Origin: JAWPMT01 sp965215825
GTDB taxonomy: Bacteria > Bacteroidota > Bacteroidia > Cytophagales > Cyclobacteriaceae
Assembly (NCBI GenBank): GCA_965215825.1
Contig: CBDCEM010000003.1
Coordinates: forward strand, 4,216,001 to 4,280,000
Direction of reading: 5' to 3'
DNA: 64,000 nucleotides
The notes below the pieces were generated by a model. The model was not told where the DNA came from and made no database searches. It saw only the letters and a list, made by a program, of their open reading frames with translations. Each line of letters opens with the position of its first letter. Within the stretch, counting starts at the first letter, position 1. Made by a program: the position numbers and the translations under genes. Below are positions 15,950 to 24,531 of the stretch, piece by piece.

Positions 15950-16999
15950 ATGCTGATAGGAAGCATCATCCTGTCCATTGGTATTTTTAATGGCATCATG
16001 CTGGCAACTATCTTATGGTTCGCGAAACGCAACCGTTTTATGGCAGCAGGCATTTTGGTCTATAGCCTGATGCTACTTAAATATCTTGGGTATTGGGTTG
16101 ACTTTTTACCTGAGCACAGACTTTTTTCGGAAATTCTCCGACCAATCGAATTCCTTCTTGGACCACTAGTTTTAGGCTGTTTCCATCGACTGGCTGGAAA
16201 GAAGTTTAATCGAGAGTGGTTGCACTACCTGCCCGCTCTATTGTTACTGGTGTTTGCCATGGGTAATTACCTGAAAATCTCAATCACGGGTTCTGGGAAT
16301 TATTCATTTGGCTACTATGTGTTTTTCACAAAAATGACACATGAAATAATCTACCTGTTTTTTGTGTCCTGGCATTTCCGCAAAACACTTACCCGAGTCA
16401 AAATCTTGTTGATCGTTTTCTTTTCCATGCAATGGCTCATCAGTATTTTTTACTTGTTGTATCGCTTTGAAGGAGATTACAATATTGTCAACTACGTACT
16501 TTTTACCGGGATGGCATTTTCCATCAATTACATGGCATTTGTTGCCTTAAGGCAATCTTCCATATTTTCAAAAAGTGTACCGGAACAAGTTCCACTAAAG
16601 CCAATACCGGAGGCTAAGTCAAGACCAGAGAATACTAAAACAGAGCCAGATTTACTCCCTATCTACGAAAATCTGGTCCGCAAGCTTAAGAATGACGAAT
16701 TCTTCCTGAGTCAAAACATCAAGATTTCAGACCTTGCCAAGGTCCTTTCTGTTTCTGAAAAAAATGTCTCCAGAGCTGTTAATGAACATGCCGGTGAAAA
16801 TTTTAATGCTTTCATAAATCGATATCGTGTAGATCACGCCGCTGATTTGATCTTAAGTGATTCACATAGTCATTTTACTATAGATGCCATCGCTGAGGAA
16901 TCGGGTTTTGCAAATAAAGTTTCTTTCTATAAGGCCTTCAAACGAGTAAAAGGTATTTCACCCAGTGAGTACCGAAAGGAAAAATCCCAGGAAGCTTAG
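15950..16999 (+). CDS. Membrane-spanning AraC-family transcriptional regulator
   Basis: The protein has 349 residues. About 1-205 contains seven hydrophobic segments. After a linker rich in Pro, Glu and Lys (about 206-230), a C-terminal AraC-type double HTH covers about 240-345 (KISDLAKVLSVSEKNVSRAVNE and DAIAEESGFANKVSFYKAFKRVKGISPSEYRK). This one-component membrane-sensor layout is common in Bacteroidetes. The ligand is unknown. It may control the divergent aromatic amino-acid decarboxylase. Confidence 0.92.
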   Translation: MLIGSIILSIGIFNGIMLATILWFAKRNRFMAAGILVYSLMLLKYLGYWVDFLPEHRLFSEILRPIEFLLGPLVLGCFHRLAGKKFNREWLHYLPALLLLVFAMGNYLKISITGSGNYSFGYYVFFTKMTHEIIYLFFVSWHFRKTLTRVKILLIVFFSMQWLISIFYLLYRFEGDYNIVNYVLFTGMAFSINYMAFVALRQSSIFSKSVPEQVPLKPIPEAKSRPENTKTEPDLLPIYENLVRKLKNDEFFLSQNIKISDLAKVLSVSEKNVSRAVNEHAGENFNAFINRYRVDHAADLILSDSHSHFTIDAIAEESGFANKVSFYKAFKRVKGISPSEYRKEKSQEA

Positions 17000-17430
17000 T
17001 TATCTACGCTTTCAACAATGCTCTTAACAAGTCCAACTCCAATGGAAATCATCTGCTACCTAATCAGAACAACACCGCATTGCTATTTCATTAAAATCAT
17101 TATGATCCAATGCGCCTGCAGAAATTAATACTCCTTAAAACTGATTTAATTGAGCAAATCATAGCAAGCATCGATTACTCTAATGGTCTTGAATTGATGC
17201 GAAAAACAAACTACCTTTTAAAAAATAGCAGAATTTGAGTAGGGGCCACTGATACCTGAAAATGCTCAAAACCACTGATAAAATGCCTATTCTGTAAACA
17301 ATCACGCCGAAAATTGTAAGGAATCACGATTGTTTACCAGTGAATTTCAATTGTTTACATACCAGTCTGTGAAAAAATAAGTGTCTGGGTCGGTGAAACG
17401 TATTTGAGTGTAAAGGTCATAAAACTCAAA
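17000..17430. other. Intergenic region holding the AraC-type operator
   Basis: No gene was found in these 431 bp. The left half shows nothing recognisable; the right part holds the TTGTTTAC repeats described separately. Confidence 0.5.
17294..17358. promoter_or_regulatory. TTGTTTAC repeats, likely AraC-type operator
   Basis: GTAAACAATC (17294-17303) and GATTGTTTAC (17328-17337) form a perfect 10-bp inverted repeat. A further ATTGTTTAC at 17350-17358 repeats the half-site at 17329-17337 in the same direction, exactly 21 bp apart, about two helical turns. AraC-family proteins typically bind direct repeats on one DNA face. The next gene, 73 bp downstream, is such a regulator. Confidence 0.6.
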
Positions 17431-18294
17431 ATGAAAGCGATCCAATTAACAGTACCAAACCATTTGGAGATGGTTGAAAGCGTCTGGCGGGTAGATCTCG
17501 ACATACGCAAGGCGAAGCACGGTTACTACTGCTTACCTGATAACTTTTCAGAAATCATCATAGTCCTAAAAGGCGAGATTCAACGATCCGTCATAGGTAC
17601 GCGGCAAACCACCGTACTACAAGGAAGGAAAGTATATCTAGCTCCTATAAGAAGTAAAGGGACCATCTTGCAAGCCAATGAAGATGTAACCTTCATTCTG
17701 GTGAAAATTGCACCACAATTCCAACATCTTATATTAGGTAAACGTCAATTTGAAACAAGAAACGGACTAGTAAAACTGGAAACAGGAGCATGGTTGCGAG
17801 AACTAGATAATTTCCCCATGCCTGGCACGAAAAAGGTCCTCCAGGAATTGGATTCTTACTTGCAAAACAAGGCTGATCATCAGATCAAAAAAGATCCAGT
17901 AGTTGAGGCATCTATTACTTTAATTCGACATGTTCGAGGAGATATCCGTGTCAAAGAATTAAATGAAGAGTTGGGGGTTTGTAAATCCACGCTCGAAGAA
18001 AAGTTCAACCGAACCCTGGGGCTGTCTCCTAAGGAGTTCTGTAAGATTGAAAAAATCAATCAATTCCTTGACAATTATGAACTCCATAAAGAAGAGATGA
18101 CACTAACACAGCTCACTTTCAAAAGTGGATATTACGATCAAAGTCATCTGATCAAGGAATTTAGATACTTCGTCGATCTCAGCCCTCGAAAATATCTTAA
18201 AGAAGTCAATAAACTGCAATTAGAAGCTACACCACAAACTGCCCGTATTCTGGAAGGCCTAAGACCAGCCGGATTTGTGGCACAAACGGCTTAA
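17431..18294 (+). CDS. AraC-family transcriptional regulator
   Basis: ATG 17431 (MKAIQLTVPN) is preferred to TTG 17404, giving 287 residues. The N-terminal 150 residues look like a cupin-type sensor domain. The C-terminal double HTH is at about 175-265 (IRVKELNEELGVCKSTLEEKFNRTLGLSPKEFCK, then TLTQLTFKSGYYDQSHLIKEFRYFVDLSPRKYLK). This resembles the DUF6597-type sensor/AraC regulators of Bacteroidetes. Repeated TTGTTTAC sites upstream suggest autoregulation. A strong terminator follows, so it is monocistronic. Confidence 0.9.
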   Translation: MKAIQLTVPNHLEMVESVWRVDLDIRKAKHGYYCLPDNFSEIIIVLKGEIQRSVIGTRQTTVLQGRKVYLAPIRSKGTILQANEDVTFILVKIAPQFQHLILGKRQFETRNGLVKLETGAWLRELDNFPMPGTKKVLQELDSYLQNKADHQIKKDPVVEASITLIRHVRGDIRVKELNEELGVCKSTLEEKFNRTLGLSPKEFCKIEKINQFLDNYELHKEEMTLTQLTFKSGYYDQSHLIKEFRYFVDLSPRKYLKEVNKLQLEATPQTARILEGLRPAGFVAQTA

Positions 18295-18319
18295 CACACC
18301 CGCTTGGGGATACTCACTT

Positions 18320-18347
18320 GGCAACTCCTTCAGGGGTTGCCTTTTTT
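18320..18347 (+). terminator. Intrinsic terminator after the AraC-type gene
   Basis: GGCAACTCC (18320-18328) pairs with GGGGTTGCC (18333-18341; one G-U wobble) around a TTCA loop and is followed by six T residues, then CTTTT. Confidence 0.93.
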
Positions 18348-18411
18348 CTTTTCGATCGGAAGTTTCGAAAAATCCATACCTTTCAGTTCGTGATCTAACA
18401 CACGGAATACT

Positions 18412-19410
18412 ATGATAAAAAAGGTTATTGGAGGACTTCTTTTTGCTATTTTTCTGGCCGTAATTATTTTCTATTTCACAGCTTCCTCAAGCGAGGAAAC
18501 TGAAATTAATTATCACCAGCTAATCTCGTATCAAACTAAAGGCAATACCTCCTCAGACACACTGGTAACCATGACCTATAACATTGGTTATCTATCAGGC
18601 ATGACCAATAATCAGGGAGTTCCTCGTACTAAATCCCTTTTCGATGACAACCTGGCCCAAGCCCAACAACTCCTTTCTTCTATAAATCCGGACCTGATCG
18701 GGTTTCAGGAAATTGATTATCAATCCAACCGGTCATATCATGTACAACAATTGGAAGCATTGGCTGGAACAGGTAACTATTCAAATGCCTTGCAATCGGT
18801 CAATTGGGACAAAAGATATGTACCGTTCCCCTACTGGCCTCCAGCATATCACTTTGGAAAGATGCTTTCGGGCCAATCGATTCTTGCAAAAGGCGGCCTA
18901 TCTAAAGATCAGGTGATCACTTTGCCCAAACCAGTAAATGCTCCTTTTTACTACAATGCCTTTTATCTGGATCGACTGGTGCAGGTAGTTGACTGGAAAG
19001 TGGGTAATGCCACCATCAAAGTCATGAACCTTCATCTGGAAGCATTCGACAAAGAAACACGCATCATTCACGCAAATAACGTCAGGCAACTCTATGAGTC
19101 TTTCTCAGGAACCATGCCTGTAATCCTGATGGGAGATTTCAATAGTCCACCAGCTATAATAGATGGAGAAGATGCAATGGATATTATCATGTCTGCTGCT
19201 AATATTGCTTCGGCTATACCAGATTCAGTCTACAACGACGATCCTACCCGATTCTACACCTTCAGTAGTGGTCGCCCCAGTGCGATGATCGACTATGTTC
19301 TCTACAATCCATCTCATATTCGTCCTATTGATGCTTATGTACCTCAAGCGGGTGAAATATCGGATCATCTACCTCTGGTGTTCAAGTTTAGTCTGATCGA
19401 ACAACCTTAG
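18412..19410 (+). CDS. Membrane-anchored endonuclease/exonuclease/phosphatase family protein
   Basis: The protein has 332 residues. An N-terminal hydrophobic helix (about 4-24) anchors or exports it. EEP-fold motifs in order are MTYNIGYLSG, IGFQEIDYQSNR (catalytic Glu), MNLHLEAF, MGDFNSPP (catalytic Asp/Asn) and the terminal SDHLPLVFKF (Asp-His). This DNase I/sphingomyelinase-like fold cleaves phosphodiesters, and the extracytoplasmic location suggests lipid or nucleic-acid turnover in the envelope. Two further genes follow at 2 and 30 bp, so it probably leads an operon with the HEAT-like protein and the ADP-ribosylglycohydrolase. Confidence 0.9.
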   Translation: MIKKVIGGLLFAIFLAVIIFYFTASSSEETEINYHQLISYQTKGNTSSDTLVTMTYNIGYLSGMTNNQGVPRTKSLFDDNLAQAQQLLSSINPDLIGFQEIDYQSNRSYHVQQLEALAGTGNYSNALQSVNWDKRYVPFPYWPPAYHFGKMLSGQSILAKGGLSKDQVITLPKPVNAPFYYNAFYLDRLVQVVDWKVGNATIKVMNLHLEAFDKETRIIHANNVRQLYESFSGTMPVILMGDFNSPPAIIDGEDAMDIIMSAANIASAIPDSVYNDDPTRFYTFSSGRPSAMIDYVLYNPSHIRPIDAYVPQAGEISDHLPLVFKFSLIEQP

Positions 19411-19412
19411 TT

Positions 19413-19934
19413 ATGGAGTTCCCAAAGACACAGCAGGGATGGGAAACACTGCTTTCGGGACATTTCAACCGGAAAGTCATCATAGAGTTCTTAGAAGAAA
19501 ATAAAGAGGCAAGAAATTATTTCATGGAGATCATCTTGCTTCAGGCCGATTATGCATGGCGAGCGGCCTGGCTGCTCAAAAGCGCCATTAACTTAAATGA
19601 CAATTTTGATGCGTTCATCGAACGAGCCATTGCCCGCCTCCCCTCGCTAAAAGATGGTCACCAAAGAGAAATTCTGAAACTATTTGAAAAGCTACCTCTT
19701 GATGAGGCATACGAGGGTCATTTGTTCGATGTATGTATGGGGATCTGGGAATCTCCTGGAAAAATACCAACAGTAAGGATGAGTGCGTTCCTTTTTATCC
19801 TGAAGACAATGAAAAAATATCCGGAACTGCAGGCGGAGCTTGATTATTTAACTCAGGCGCATTACCTGGAATCGCTAAGTCCTGGAGTGAAAAGGGCATT
19901 AGAGAAGCGTGTAAGAATACTGAAGAAATTGTAA
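19413..19934 (+). CDS. HEAT-like helical hypothetical protein
   Basis: The protein has 173 residues, is predicted all-helical and has no signal or membrane helix. Successive helix pairs with Trp/Leu/Ala spacing (YAWRAAWLLKSAI, FIERAIARLPSLK, RMSAFLFILKTMKK) suggest HEAT/adenylosuccinate-lyase-like repeat scaffolding. I do not recognise a named family. It starts 2 bp after the phosphodiesterase stop and is followed by the ADP-ribosylglycohydrolase gene. Confidence 0.8.
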   Translation: MEFPKTQQGWETLLSGHFNRKVIIEFLEENKEARNYFMEIILLQADYAWRAAWLLKSAINLNDNFDAFIERAIARLPSLKDGHQREILKLFEKLPLDEAYEGHLFDVCMGIWESPGKIPTVRMSAFLFILKTMKKYPELQAELDYLTQAHYLESLSPGVKRALEKRVRILKKL

Positions 19935-19956
19935 TTCTTCAAACAATATAAATTTG
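19929..19956 (+). promoter_or_regulatory. Bacteroidetes promoter (TTG-N17-TAAATTTG) directly before the ADP-ribosylglycohydrolase gene
   Basis: A TTG at 19929-19931 and TAAATTTG at 19949-19956 are separated by 17 bp, matching the -33/-7 Bacteroidetes consensus. The -7 box ends only 8 bp before ATG 19965, so a transcript from here would have almost no leader. Confidence 0.5.
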
Positions 19957-19964
19957 GGCTCAAG

Positions 19965-21269
19965 ATGAAAAGCCTTCTACCTATTTGTTTTTTGATTTTG
20001 ATCATTGGTTGCAATCAGCAACCAAAAACGAAGAACCAATCCACGATCACCATCTCCAGGTCACAATATCAGGATCAACTCTACGGCTTCTGGTTGGGAG
20101 AATGTATTGCGAACTGGACCGGTCTGGTTACTGAAATGGACAAAATTGGCAACATTGGTGAGCTCAAAACTGGTTTGTTTTATACCCGAAAAGACTGGGG
20201 TCAACCAGATCAACCCAACATCTGGTCTGATTCCGCCAGTGACTTATCTCCCACCATTGACTTTGTATTGCGTCGAAAGGGGGAAGTATGGGGAGCGGAT
20301 GATGATACTGATATCGAGTATATCTACCAACACCTTTTGTACACGCATCAAACCACCGAACTCACAGGTGAACAGATTCGGGAAGGCTGGTTGAAACACA
20401 TCAAAGCTGAAGAAGAAAATTACCTATGGGTGTCCAATCAGAAGGCTTTTGATCTGATGCTAAGTGGCATGGCACCTCCTGCAACCAGCGACCCTGTGAA
20501 CAATGAGCACTTCGATATGATCGATGCACAGTTAACTACAGAGGTTTTTGGACTATTTGCCCCTACAAAACCTGAAGTAGCATTAAAAATGTCATACCTA
20601 CCTATCCGCACTTCTGCATCCGAACATGCGGCACAAATCTCGGAGTTTTATGTTGTTATGCATGCTCTGGCATCCAGGGATTTTGGATCTCGCTCGGTAA
20701 AAGAAAGATTAATGCTTATGGCGGAGGAAGCAACGGTTGCATTGAGACCGTCTGACTATCCGCATAAAATGTATGATTACGTGAAATCATTGTATGAGTC
20801 TAACGTACCTTGGGAACAAGCGCGTGATTCAATTTACGAACGATATCAAGTCGAAGAACAGGACGGTTATGACATTACAAGCCAAAACCTTTATTGCAAT
20901 GGTTGTTTTGCGGCAGGAATTAATTTTGCAGCAAGCTTAGTAAGCCTGTTTTACGGAGAAGGAGATCTTAAAGAAACGATCAAGATTGGTACCCTAGCTG
21001 GTTGGGATTCGGATAATCCTACCGCCACATGGGGAGGATTGATTGGTTTTATGATTGGAAAAGGAGGAGTAGAAAGGGCCTTTGGTACCGATTTATCCAA
21101 TCAGTTCAACATTCATCGTACGCGACAAGGTTTTCCAAATAATGGCATAGATACCTTCGAAGCAATGGCTACTAAAGGTCTGGTAATTGTGGATCGGGTA
21201 GTTACTGAAAAGATGAATGGTGAAGTAGATATAGAAAATGACAGGTGGGTAATTCCAGCAAAAAGATAG
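19965..21269 (+). CDS. ADP-ribosylglycohydrolase-family lipoprotein
   Basis: The protein has 434 residues. It begins with a type II signal whose lipobox LIIGC places the acylated Cys at 16. The body matches the ADP-ribosylglycohydrolase fold (PF03747): FWLGECIANWTGL, the metal-binding ADDDTDIEY segment, and AGWDSDNPTATWGGLIGFMIGKGG near the C-terminus with the second Asp cluster. Family enzymes remove ADP-ribose from proteins or cleave related glycosidic bonds with two Mg ions. Being a lipoprotein it acts outside the cytoplasm, so the substrate is unlikely to be cytosolic ADP-ribosylated protein and may be a nucleoside or an extracellular glycoside. Confidence 0.9.
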   Translation: MKSLLPICFLILIIGCNQQPKTKNQSTITISRSQYQDQLYGFWLGECIANWTGLVTEMDKIGNIGELKTGLFYTRKDWGQPDQPNIWSDSASDLSPTIDFVLRRKGEVWGADDDTDIEYIYQHLLYTHQTTELTGEQIREGWLKHIKAEEENYLWVSNQKAFDLMLSGMAPPATSDPVNNEHFDMIDAQLTTEVFGLFAPTKPEVALKMSYLPIRTSASEHAAQISEFYVVMHALASRDFGSRSVKERLMLMAEEATVALRPSDYPHKMYDYVKSLYESNVPWEQARDSIYERYQVEEQDGYDITSQNLYCNGCFAAGINFAASLVSLFYGEGDLKETIKIGTLAGWDSDNPTATWGGLIGFMIGKGGVERAFGTDLSNQFNIHRTRQGFPNNGIDTFEAMATKGLVIVDRVVTEKMNGEVDIENDRWVIPAKR

Positions 21270-21289
21270 AGCTGCCATCAGACAGCTCT
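21261..21289 (-). terminator. Hairpin terminator between convergent genes
   Basis: AGAGCTG (21268-21274) pairs with CAGCTCT (21283-21289), loop of 8. Read on the minus strand the stem is followed by TATCTTTTT, fitting termination of the SRPBCC gene that stops at 21298. It overlaps the stop codon of the plus-strand gene. Confidence 0.6.
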
Positions 21290-21297
21290 CAATTAAA

Positions 21298-22218
21298 TTA
21301 TTTCACAGGAAAACGAATTTCAGTAACATTATCCTCAGGCTTCGTCTCACTTGGATCAGTAATATACATCTCAAAAGGATGTTGTTTTTTCGAACCTTTA
21401 AATACTTTATTCTGACTCAGGTTCATTCCCGTACTCCAGCCATTACCCAAATGTTTGTACTCGCCTTTATGCACTACGGTATAAGTCTGAACCTCAGGTA
21501 TACTTAGCGTTGAGAATCCCGATTGAAGATCTGCCGGAAAATCCTTTACAGGAACTCCTGAAGAATACTCAACCCTCCGATTTACCATGTCCCATTTATG
21601 ATAAACTGTTATCGGATAACCCTCATTCACACCATGCTCATTCGCCCATGAGTGCAGGTCCGCCAGGTCCTTCTCCATGGCTGGGCCCATTTCATCAATA
21701 GTCGTACTGGTCTTTTTAACCACATATTTGGCCGGGCCAAAAGTTTCTATACCCTTCAACTCAACATTGGAAGGTACATCACCTCTTTCTACGTAATCCT
21801 TTAGCATATTTAAACCACGTTCGTAATCCATTCCAATGAAGGCATTCATCATCTTCTTCATCCAAAACATAAAGAATGGCAAGCTGCTATCCATGTACCA
21901 GGTCACCTTTGTACCACCATCTTCTTCCTCAAACGTGAACCAGGTTTTGGCCTTGGATTTCCATGGTTTCAGAAATTGTAAATCGTAATGAATGCTCTTG
22001 TTTTCCTCTTCACTTTCAATTTTCATTTGACCTGATCCTATTCGATTTCCTTCCCAGGAATACGATTTGGTATCTTCGGCTACTGTAACTTTAGCATCAG
22101 GTTCCTGAATAAGCCAGGGTGACCAGGGTTGCCAGTGATTGAAATTGTTAAGTTTGGAAAAAACATCGGCCACTGGCGCATCAATTTTGATGGACCGATC
22201 TACAAAAAGTTTAGGCAT
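21298..22218 (-). CDS. SRPBCC (polyketide cyclase-like) and GyrI-like fusion protein
   Basis: The protein has 306 residues and two ligand-binding domains. Residues 1-145 are SRPBCC/START-like (DRSIKIDAPVADVFSKLNNFNHWQPWSPW and SWEGNRIGSGQMKI). About 160-306 is a GyrI-like/AraC effector-binding domain, ending in the typical MYITDPSETKPEDNVTEIRFPVK. It has neither HTH nor signal peptide. Proteins of this architecture are widespread in Bacteroidetes and probably bind small hydrophobic molecules; the ligand is unknown. Confidence 0.88.
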   Translation of the reverse strand: MPKLFVDRSIKIDAPVADVFSKLNNFNHWQPWSPWLIQEPDAKVTVAEDTKSYSWEGNRIGSGQMKIESEEENKSIHYDLQFLKPWKSKAKTWFTFEEEDGGTKVTWYMDSSLPFFMFWMKKMMNAFIGMDYERGLNMLKDYVERGDVPSNVELKGIETFGPAKYVVKKTSTTIDEMGPAMEKDLADLHSWANEHGVNEGYPITVYHKWDMVNRRVEYSSGVPVKDFPADLQSGFSTLSIPEVQTYTVVHKGEYKHLGNGWSTGMNLSQNKVFKGSKKQHPFEMYITDPSETKPEDNVTEIRFPVK

Positions 22219-22251
22219 TGGATTGTGATTTAAAAAAGCTGACTCAAATTA

Positions 22252-22815
22252 ATGATTTCCCGAATGACTAAAAAGGAAAATTCGACTGAAATCTCCCTTC
22301 AACTCGTTAAATCCGAGGAAGTTGAAATACTGGCCACATTGGTTCGCAACACCTTTGTTACTGCTTTTGGTCAATTCAATACAGAGGAGGATATGAAGCA
22401 GTATGTGGATGAACGACTGACCCCTTCCTACATAGCTGGAGAAATGGATGTCGATGGTTCTTATTTCTATTTTGCTAAAATAAGTAAAGTCATTGTCGGC
22501 TATCTTAAACTCAATATCAACCAGGCTCAAAACGAACCCATTGGGTCAAAAGGACTGGAAATCGAGCGGGTATATGTTGATCGGCATTTTCAGGGAAAAG
22601 GCATTGGACAAAAACTTCTTAACTTCTCTTTGGACAAAGCTCGTGAATGGAACAGGACTATCGTCTGGCTGGGCGTATGGGACCGAAATCCAGGGGCCAT
22701 TAAGCTTTACAAAAGAAATGGATTTGAACAATTTGGAAGTCATGACTTCTTACTAGGTAGTGATCTCCAAACAGACCTGCTGATGAAACTGGAGCTGAAT
22801 GATCAAGAAAAATGA
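22252..22815 (+). CDS. GNAT family N-acetyltransferase
   Basis: The protein has 187 residues from ATG 22252; ATG 22264 (MTKKENSTEI) is an alternative start. The acetyl-CoA pyrophosphate loop is RHFQGKGIGQKLLN (motif A, R/Q-x-x-G-x-G/A). Motif B is WLGVWDRNPGAIKLYKRNGFEQFG. The context strands resemble PaiA-type spermidine/spermine acetyltransferases. The acceptor is unknown. The gene overlaps the following methyltransferase gene by 17 bp. Confidence 0.92.
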   Translation: MISRMTKKENSTEISLQLVKSEEVEILATLVRNTFVTAFGQFNTEEDMKQYVDERLTPSYIAGEMDVDGSYFYFAKISKVIVGYLKLNINQAQNEPIGSKGLEIERVYVDRHFQGKGIGQKLLNFSLDKAREWNRTIVWLGVWDRNPGAIKLYKRNGFEQFGSHDFLLGSDLQTDLLMKLELNDQEK

Positions 22816-23578
22816 CCGACCTTCTTTAACGGAACTCGCTAATAAGTTTGGTTCGGACAAAGGCACTAATGGTCCAAGTGATCATTGGCAAGCGCTGAAT
22901 TATACCGATGTGTATGCTGCCTATCTGGAACCCTTAAGGGATATGCCCGTTCGCCTCCTCGAAATAGGGATAGGATCCCTCGGAGACCGTTGGGATGCGC
23001 GTATTGTGCATGGTAGAAACAAAGGAGGGGCATCCATTAAAATGTGGGAAGCCTACTTCCCCAATGCTGAAATAGTTGCTATTGATATCAATCCCGCTGA
23101 ATATCTCGACAGTAATCGCGTTCAAACTTTTGTCCTGGATCAATCAAGTGAGTCAGAACTTACAAAATTCATCCAAGAGCAAGAATGCTTTGATATCATC
23201 ATTGACGATGGCAGTCACAATCCTGAACACCAGCAACTGTCACTGAGTATACTATTCTCAAAACTAAATAATGGAGGATTATACATCATCGAAGACCTGG
23301 ATAACAATGGAAAGGAGGATCTATCAAAGGACGATCGTGCTCACAGCAAAAACGTCATCAATACTCGTACTGTACTTAAGTCATTGATCAAAACAAACGA
23401 ACCCAAAACACCTCACGGTTTTCATTCTTCGGAGTTTCTAGATCAAATTGATCAAATCAGTTTTCATTGTCCGGAGATTTCGGCAAAAGCTCAATGGCAA
23501 TTTCTCCCTCCCAGAAAAAGAATGAGCTACATATTCCAGGAAGACACTGAACGTGTTTGCGCATTAAGAAAAGTGTGA
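22799..23578 (+). CDS. Class I SAM-dependent methyltransferase (MycE-like)
   Basis: The protein has 259 residues. The N-terminal LTELANKFGSDKGTNGPSDHWQALNYTDVYAAYLEPLR, LLEIGIG (SAM motif I), GASIKMWEAYFPNAEIVAIDIN and FDIIIDDGSHN follow the order of mycinamicin/macrolide sugar O-methyltransferases (MycE/MycF type), where Asp residues bind Mg. The acceptor, perhaps a sugar or a cell-surface glycan, cannot be decided. Translation is coupled to the GNAT gene by the 17-bp overlap. Confidence 0.87.
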   Translation: MIKKNDRPSLTELANKFGSDKGTNGPSDHWQALNYTDVYAAYLEPLRDMPVRLLEIGIGSLGDRWDARIVHGRNKGGASIKMWEAYFPNAEIVAIDINPAEYLDSNRVQTFVLDQSSESELTKFIQEQECFDIIIDDGSHNPEHQQLSLSILFSKLNNGGLYIIEDLDNNGKEDLSKDDRAHSKNVINTRTVLKSLIKTNEPKTPHGFHSSEFLDQIDQISFHCPEISAKAQWQFLPPRKRMSYIFQEDTERVCALRKV

Positions 23579-23617
23579 GTATTCGGCGTTTACAAGTGAT
23601 TTTGCTATCTTCATACC

Positions 23618-24385
23618 ATGTGTTACGATGTAGCGTATTTGACTAAAAGAGCAAAGGCCTATGCTGAGCGATATGGTAAAGTAGAAGACTGGGAAGACAT
23701 CAAGAAACGGCTCCCTCCCGTTTACCATGCTACCGGATTCGATGAACCAGACTTGCCCGTGATCACAGGTGATCGTCCTGAGGAAATTCAGACTTTTCAG
23801 TGGGGTTTCGTCCCCATGGTCTATTCACCAAAAATGAAGGGTCGCCCGATGAACACCTTAAATGCTCGTGATGATAAGATCTTTACCGGTAGGAGTGTGT
23901 TTCGTGATTCCGCAAAAAAGCAACGGTGCCTGATCATGATCGATGGCTTCTTTGATCATCATAAGAAAGATGGCATTGCTTTTCCACACTATATCAAACT
24001 CAAAACCGATGAACCTTTCCTTGTAGGGGGCTTATGGCAATCATTTAAGGTGCCCGATGAGGAATTTGCAGTGAATACAGTTACTATGGTTACGGGTCCC
24101 GCTAATAAAGAGATGGCATGGGTGCACAACGAACCTGCCTACAGTGCTACGAGTCGTATGATCTACATTGTGCCTCGTGGCGAAGAAGATACCTGGTTAT
24201 TTGGAGAAGCTGAAGAAGCAAAACAAGTCATCAGGCCGCTTGCTGATGATCTACTTGACTACTACCCTAGCCAGCCGATCAAACCCAACAAAAAATTGAA
24301 GCGCGTGTATCTCGGCAACGTCCCGGAAATTCAAAAAAGACACCACTATCCTGAATTGGAAGCCAATCAGGGAAGTTTGTTTTAG
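23618..24385 (+). CDS. Divergent SRAP (YedK/HMCES-like) DNA-protein-crosslink protein
   Basis: The protein has 255 residues and the start is fixed by Cys2, the family's conserved abasic-site nucleophile (MCYDVA). Asn82 in TLNARDD and the RCLIMIDGFFDHHKKDG block match SRAP proteins, which shield abasic sites in single-stranded DNA by forming a thiazolidine link. Two departures are seen. The Glu normally in the G(W/F)(Y/F)EW motif is Asp113 (GFFDHH). The usual short HN...RMP segment is WVHNEPAYSATSRMIYIV, with an insertion after His170 and loss of the Pro. Activity may be altered. It is a single gene. Confidence 0.88.
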   Translation: MCYDVAYLTKRAKAYAERYGKVEDWEDIKKRLPPVYHATGFDEPDLPVITGDRPEEIQTFQWGFVPMVYSPKMKGRPMNTLNARDDKIFTGRSVFRDSAKKQRCLIMIDGFFDHHKKDGIAFPHYIKLKTDEPFLVGGLWQSFKVPDEEFAVNTVTMVTGPANKEMAWVHNEPAYSATSRMIYIVPRGEEDTWLFGEAEEAKQVIRPLADDLLDYYPSQPIKPNKKLKRVYLGNVPEIQKRHHYPELEANQGSLF

Positions 24386-24478
24386 CTTCAAAACCTGTCA
24401 AAAAACCACTTCAATTCACTGAAAAGGGACAAATCATGCAGTGATGTAAAATATTTTTTACATTGAGTTAAACATTAT

Positions 24479-24486
24479 TAACTTTG
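24479..24486 (+). promoter_or_regulatory. Bacteroidetes -7 box upstream of the membrane protein/XRE pair
   Basis: TAACTTTG fits TAnnTTTG and lies 45 bp before ATG 24532. A TTG at 24463-24465 is closer than the usual -33 spacing, so only the -7 element is convincing. Confidence 0.5.
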
Positions 24487-24531
24487 TGTACGTAATACTT
24501 TACAAGAATTGAATAACTGCCGTCAAAAGTT

